Source of the DNA: Micrococcales bacterium
GTDB lineage: Bacteria > Actinomycetota > Actinomycetes > S36-B12 > GCA-2699445
Reading direction: 5' to 3'
DNA: 47,070 nucleotides
NCBI GenBank assembly: GCA_002699445.1
Contig: PAAU01000077.1
Coordinates: 11,349 to 58,418, forward strand
In this document: in pieces, positions 43,326-47,070 of the stretch
Layout of the letters: the number at the start of each line of letters is the position of its first letter
Numbering within the stretch: position 1 is the first letter of the stretch
The notes under the pieces: generated by a model
Database searches by the model: none
Told to the model about the DNA's origin: nothing
The model's input: only the letters and a program-made list of their open reading frames with translations
Position numbers and translations under genes: made by a program

Positions 43326-43331
43326 TATTCT
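43326..43331 (+). promoter_or_regulatory. Predicted leaderless -10 element (TATTCT) for the SDR gene
   Basis: TATTCT is followed by TCCAAG and ATG 43338 (6-nt gap), only 8 nt after the glgC stop. Confidence 0.5.
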
Positions 43332-43337
43332 TCCAAG

Positions 43338-44120
43338 ATGGCTACGGTTTTGATCACAGGAGCTGCTGGGGGTCTCGGTCTTGCCCTGCAGCAGGCTTTT
43401 CGCGCTCGCGGCCACACAGTCGTCGAGACAGACCATCGGGGAGCATCCCACGCGTTGGATGTAAGAGATGCCGATGCATGTCGGCAACTAGCTATCAAGT
43501 TTCGACCGGATGTGTGGATCAATAATGCGGGAGTCCTAGGATCGGGCTCGGCGGTATTGCAGCCCGATGAGGAAATCCGTCGGGTAATTGAGGTGAACTT
43601 GCTCGGTTGCATCAATGGCACCAGAGCCGCATTGGACGTTATGTCCGAGCGGGGCACTGGGCACATCATCAATATCGGTTCGCTTGGATCCTGGGTGCCC
43701 GTCCCCGGGGAAGCGGTTTACGGCGCGACTAAGGCCGGCGTCCTGTCTTACAGCCTCGCTCTCATCGGGGAGCTACATGCAGCCGGGCAGCGCGGGGTTC
43801 GGGTCAGCGTCGTCTGCCCTGATGGCATGCTCACACCAATGTTGCTGAAGACGATCGAAGATCCGCATACAGCGATGTCGTATAGCGCCCCACAACTCGC
43901 TCATCCGAGAGAGGTGGCGGACCAGGTGGTGAACTTACTTGCGAAGCCGAAGTTCGTAGTCAGTGTCCCCCGTTGGCGAGGTGCCTTAGTCCGGGCTATG
44001 TCGGGGATACCAGACCGCCTACTTTTCTTAGCCCCGATTTTCGATTCTTTGGGTAAGCGACAGCAGCGGCGGGTACGGCAGCAAATACGAAGTGACAGCA
44101 CCCAGAGCCGACCGGCATAA
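43338..44120 (+). CDS. Short-chain dehydrogenase/reductase
   Basis: The 260-residue classical SDR has the cofactor loop ITGAAGGLGLALQQAF, the NNAGVLG motif, INIGSLGSW with the catalytic Ser region and the active-site YGATKAGVLSYS. The C-terminal 50 residues have a hydrophobic stretch (LLFLAPIFDSLG) and a basic end, suggesting membrane association. The substrate is unknown. It lies 20 nt after glgC but has its own predicted leaderless promoter. Confidence 0.87.
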   Translation: MATVLITGAAGGLGLALQQAFRARGHTVVETDHRGASHALDVRDADACRQLAIKFRPDVWINNAGVLGSGSAVLQPDEEIRRVIEVNLLGCINGTRAALDVMSERGTGHIINIGSLGSWVPVPGEAVYGATKAGVLSYSLALIGELHAAGQRGVRVSVVCPDGMLTPMLLKTIEDPHTAMSYSAPQLAHPREVADQVVNLLAKPKFVVSVPRWRGALVRAMSGIPDRLLFLAPIFDSLGKRQQRRVRQQIRSDSTQSRPA

Positions 44121-44148
44121 ACAAGAGAGAAAGCAGGTTGCTATAGGT

Positions 44149-46353
44149 ATGGGAACCGTCGTAGATCTCGATATCTCGGGGATGAGTTGTGCCTCGTGTG
44201 CCAGTCGAATCCAAAAAAAAATTAATGATTTGCCCGGAGCTGAGGGCTCTGTGAATTTTGCTACTCATAGCGCCAGGGTTGAGTTGGACTCAACTAGTGG
44301 CGGTCTAGAGAGCGTAATTGGCTTGGTCGGCGATCTCGGCTACCAAGCTCGTCCGCACGTGTCCGAGTTCGGCAACGAAGAATCAGCCGATGAAGATGAA
44401 GAGTCTCGTTCAGCCCACGGTGAGCATGGGCACCATAGTGGCGCCTCCGCCAATCTTCGGACGCGACTGATCGTCGCAACGCCGCTGACGATCTTGGTGG
44501 CAATCCTGGGTATGGTTCCAGCGTTACATACCCAAACATGGTCAATCTGGACCGCCGTTGTGTTGTCTGCACCCGTTGTTTGGTGGAGTGGTTGGCCGAT
44601 ACACCAGTCGAATCTGCGCGGACTGCGGCATCGTTCCGTTGGCATGGATACCTTAGTTTCCCTGGGGGCTTCCGTGGCTTGGGTCTGGTCGTTGTATCAG
44701 GCGCTGTCGGGCGGTAGCGAGGTCTATGCCGAGGTCTCCGCGGTCGTCATCACCTTTGTGTTGCTGGGCCGTTGGCTTGAGGCTCGAGCAACCGATTCCT
44801 CCGTGGATGCAGTTGCTGCTCTGTCCCGTCTGCAGGTAGACCGAGTAACTCTGCTGCATGCGAATGGACAAGAGGAATCAGTTCCACTGTCTCAGCTAGC
44901 TGCGGGGGATCACTTCGTGGTGCGACCCGGGGAACGGGTGGCCACCGATGGTTTAGTCATCGAGGGGCGCACCGCAGTCGACCTGAGTCTCGTCACTGGA
45001 GAATCAGTCCCAGTTGAGGTGAAGGTCGGCTCAGATGTTGTGGGTGGCTCAGTCAACGGGTCAGGGCGAATAGCTGTCGAGGCGACAGCGGTAGGTTCGG
45101 ACACGGTTCTGGCGCGGATTGCCGCTCTTGTGAAAGAGGCACAGGCCGGAAAAGCTCCCGTTGAACGCTTAGTCGATCGGATTGCTGGCGTTTTTGTTCC
45201 GATCGTCTTGGTGCTGTCACTGCTCACGCTTCTCGGATGGATTCTGTTTGGCGGTGATGTCAGTTTCGCTATCTCGGCAGCCGTTGCAGTGTTAGTCATC
45301 GCCTGTCCTTGCGCGCTGGGTTTAGCTACACCTACCGCCTTGGTGGCTGGTACCGGCCGCGGAGCTCAACTCGGGATCCTGATCCGCGGTCCGGAAGTCC
45401 TAGAAGCGGCTCAAGCTGTGGATCGAGTAGTGCTGGACAAAACGGGAACGGTGACTACCGGAAAACTTGTTGTGCAGTCGGTAGCGGGAGGTGATGCCGA
45501 GCAGCGACAGGCAGTTGCGGCGGTGGAATCGTATTCCGAACATCCCATCGCTCGTGCGATAGCGGCCGACTTAGGTGGTGATGGGGATCTTCCGAAAGTG
45601 CGCGATTTTGCGGCCAATCCAGGCGTAGGTGCCGCAGGAGTCGTTAATGGGGTGCGGGTTGAAATTGGAAAGATTCGTGATGAACACCGTCTTGAGGAAC
45701 CCCTCGCGTCGGCTACTGCTGCGGCGATAGCGGCGGGAGCAACTCCGGTTGTCGCTCACTTCAACGGCGTCCCAACGGTAGTCATTGTCCTTGCGGACAC
45801 GGTGAAACCCAACAGTCGGGTGGCAATTGAACGGTTGCATGAGATGGGCTTAACATCGATTCTCTTGACCGGAGATCGAGCGAGTACAGCGGTCGAAGTG
45901 GGACGTGAGGTATCGATCGACGAAGTTATTGCCGATGTAGCTCCAGAAGACAAAGTGACTGAGGTGCGGCGTCTACAGAACGACGATGTGGCGGTGGCCA
46001 TGGTGGGAGATGGAATCAACGATGCTGCTGCGTTGGCTCAAGCAAATCTGGGTATCGCGATGGGAGCCGGTACTGATGCTGCGCGCGAAGCAGCCGACAT
46101 CACGGTAGTCAACTCAGACCTACAGTCGGTAGTTGATGCGATTGCGCTAGCTCGAAGAACCTGGCGCACGATCAAGCAAAATCTGGCCTGGGCATTCGGT
46201 TACAACCTGGCCGCCATCCCATTGGCCATGAGTGGCAGACTGTCGCCGATGATCGCAGGCGGTGCGATGGCTTTATCCAGCGTGCTTGTTGTCGGCAACT
46301 CCATGCGATTGCGTCGCTTCGACCCTCACCAGCAAAGATCTAATGAGGACTAA
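44149..46353 (+). CDS. Copper-type P1B ATPase (CopA-like)
   Basis: The 734-residue heavy-metal pump has one N-terminal HMA domain with CASC (Cys14, Cys17) in GMSCASCASRIQ. A His/acidic linker (SAHGEHGHHSG) is followed by eight membrane helices. P-ATPase motifs are TGES (283-286), ACPCALGLATP with the CPC metal site (386-388), DKTGT with phosphorylated Asp430, SEHP (463-466) and GDGINDAAAL. FGYNLAAIPLA in helix 7 and MALSS in helix 8 fit the P1B-1 Cu(I) group, so Cu(I) export is likely. ATG 44149 starts the HMA fold directly; an upstream in-frame ATG at 44092 lies within the SDR gene. No CsoR gene or CopZ chaperone is adjacent. Confidence 0.93.
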   Translation: MGTVVDLDISGMSCASCASRIQKKINDLPGAEGSVNFATHSARVELDSTSGGLESVIGLVGDLGYQARPHVSEFGNEESADEDEESRSAHGEHGHHSGASANLRTRLIVATPLTILVAILGMVPALHTQTWSIWTAVVLSAPVVWWSGWPIHQSNLRGLRHRSVGMDTLVSLGASVAWVWSLYQALSGGSEVYAEVSAVVITFVLLGRWLEARATDSSVDAVAALSRLQVDRVTLLHANGQEESVPLSQLAAGDHFVVRPGERVATDGLVIEGRTAVDLSLVTGESVPVEVKVGSDVVGGSVNGSGRIAVEATAVGSDTVLARIAALVKEAQAGKAPVERLVDRIAGVFVPIVLVLSLLTLLGWILFGGDVSFAISAAVAVLVIACPCALGLATPTALVAGTGRGAQLGILIRGPEVLEAAQAVDRVVLDKTGTVTTGKLVVQSVAGGDAEQRQAVAAVESYSEHPIARAIAADLGGDGDLPKVRDFAANPGVGAAGVVNGVRVEIGKIRDEHRLEEPLASATAAAIAAGATPVVAHFNGVPTVVIVLADTVKPNSRVAIERLHEMGLTSILLTGDRASTAVEVGREVSIDEVIADVAPEDKVTEVRRLQNDDVAVAMVGDGINDAAALAQANLGIAMGAGTDAAREAADITVVNSDLQSVVDAIALARRTWRTIKQNLAWAFGYNLAAIPLAMSGRLSPMIAGGAMALSSVLVVGNSMRLRRFDPHQQRSNED

Positions 46354-47070
46354 GGCTGAGGGATAAGCCCACCAAGGTCAGGATCAATGATGTCTTTTGG
46401 CTTGGTGACGTTTACTGCGACACCGAAGTTTGAAAATTCGAAGATAGAAGCGACACCCGAAGCAGTGCCAGCATCCGTGGTACCCCCTACCTCCTGGCTG
46501 ACCCTAACGATACGATCCTGATCGTCGATCCAGATGTCAATAGTGGCGGTCTTGCCAAGGTCTCGCAGCGACCCTTGGGAGTCTTCCAGATCGTCAGCGC
46601 TCAAGCCCAGGCTCTTGAGGGCAGTCTCGATATTGAGCGTCCCCCGATAGTGAGTAGTAGTCGTGTCGTTGACGGTTTCTTGACCGACCTCTTCGACGTC
46701 CCCGATCTTGCGTAAGGCGCCGAGTAAATCCACGGGGACACCGGTGCTAACGCCGGTGACGGCGGGAGCCTCAATCCAGCCATCACCGAGGAAAGGAACG
46801 GAGGCATAGGCTGTTCCATCGACTACTCGGAGTTTTATCTCAGTACCAGCACCGAGCAGATCTGCGCTGAGAACGCCCTCAAAATTTTCTGTTGTGAAGT
46901 CGACTTTGCCGTTGAGGTCCAGCTCAGTGGCGGAGCCGCCGGTGATAACTTCCACGGAGCCGGCCATCTCGGCGCTATCGGCAGATTTGGTCGTTGCGGC
47001 AGCTTGTTTAACCGTGGCTGCGTAGGAACCACTTGTAGATTTCTCACTGGCGGTGGGGTCAGCTGTAGAA
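46350..47070 (-). CDS. Secreted LprG/LppX-like (LppX_LprAFG-type) lipoprotein, partial
   Basis: The frame stays open to the right edge of the window, giving about 239 residues of the mature part; the signal peptide and lipobox would lie beyond 47070. The first visible residues are a Ser/Thr/Ala-rich linker (STADPTASEKSTSGSYAATV). A beta-rich domain follows, with FTTENFEGVLSADLLGAG, AYASVPFLGDGWIEAP, THYRGTLNIETALKSLG and TATIDIWIDDQDRIVRVS. This resembles the mycobacterial LppX/LprG fold, which carries lipids across the cell envelope. ATG 46967 is internal rather than a start. The stop overlaps that of the P1B ATPase by 4 nt (CTAA). Confidence 0.75.
   Translation of the reverse strand, partial: STADPTASEKSTSGSYAATVKQAAATTKSADSAEMAGSVEVITGGSATELDLNGKVDFTTENFEGVLSADLLGAGTEIKLRVVDGTAYASVPFLGDGWIEAPAVTGVSTGVPVDLLGALRKIGDVEEVGQETVNDTTTTHYRGTLNIETALKSLGLSADDLEDSQGSLRDLGKTATIDIWIDDQDRIVRVSQEVGGTTDAGTASGVASIFEFSNFGVAVNVTKPKDIIDPDLGGLIPQP

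Noticed and set aside
1-47070. CRISPR array, insertion sequence, prophage or toxin-antitoxin system
   Set aside because: No regularly spaced repeats, transposase, integrase or paired small toxin/antitoxin genes were seen on either strand.

Overview
The window is chromosomal DNA from a member of the Actinomycetota. The best evidence is gene order: ftsH-folE-folP-folB-folK-DUF3180 ... DUF2520-panC ... coaX-lysS ... lsr2 follows the mycobacterial Rv3610c-Rv3597c order as I remember it. It also carries an Lsr2 nucleoid protein, an actinobacterial-type glycogen synthase with glgC, DUF2510 and DUF5522 proteins and many GTG starts. G+C looks to be in the mid-50s by eye, low for the phylum. Genus cannot be assigned from the sequence alone. 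I see no rRNA, tRNA, CRISPR array, insertion sequence or prophage.

Layout. 1-5.5 kb: the start of a secreted coiled-coil protein, a patatin-like lipase, a DUF202 membrane pair, and an acyl-CoA dehydrogenase/APH-like kinase pair that resembles a split ACAD11. 5.6-8.8 kb: cytochrome bd oxidase cydAB and a TRIC-type channel. 8.8-17.3 kb: a pterin dehydratase, a saccharopine-dehydrogenase-like reductase, typA, a DUF2510 membrane protein, an MFS exporter, a Cys-containing unknown, an SDR and a DUF5522 protein. 17.7-22.1 kb: ftsH and the folate genes folE-P-B-K. 22.1-30.2 kb: material that interrupts the conserved order, namely convergent purT, DUF3180, a 94-residue unknown, an OpuC-type osmolyte ABC transporter whose ATPase gene has an in-frame TAA, two tandem binding lipoproteins, and an orphan pair made of a single-pass membrane protein and a small Pro-rich exported protein. 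30.2-39.6 kb: two PH-domain membrane proteins, DUF2520, panC, nadB, nadC, coaX, lysS, an ArgA-type acetyltransferase and lsr2. 39.6-47 kb: glgA/glgM, a LOG-family protein, glgC, an SDR, a copper-type P1B ATPase and the 3' part of a secreted LprG/LppX-like protein.

The strongest recurrent signal not explained by gene content is promoter placement. At 13-14 starts on both strands a TANNNT hexamer lies exactly 6 or 7 nt before the ATG or GTG, which is what leaderless transcription looks like. Several of these hexamers sit inside neighbouring genes or share bases with a neighbour's stop codon, so apparently continuous gene strings probably contain several transcription units. Other items worth checking are the nonsense codon in the osmolyte ATPase gene, a short ftsH leader with three mutually exclusive stems (one covering the ribosome-binding site), an AT-rich pocket directly before lsr2, and the split ACAD11-like pair.
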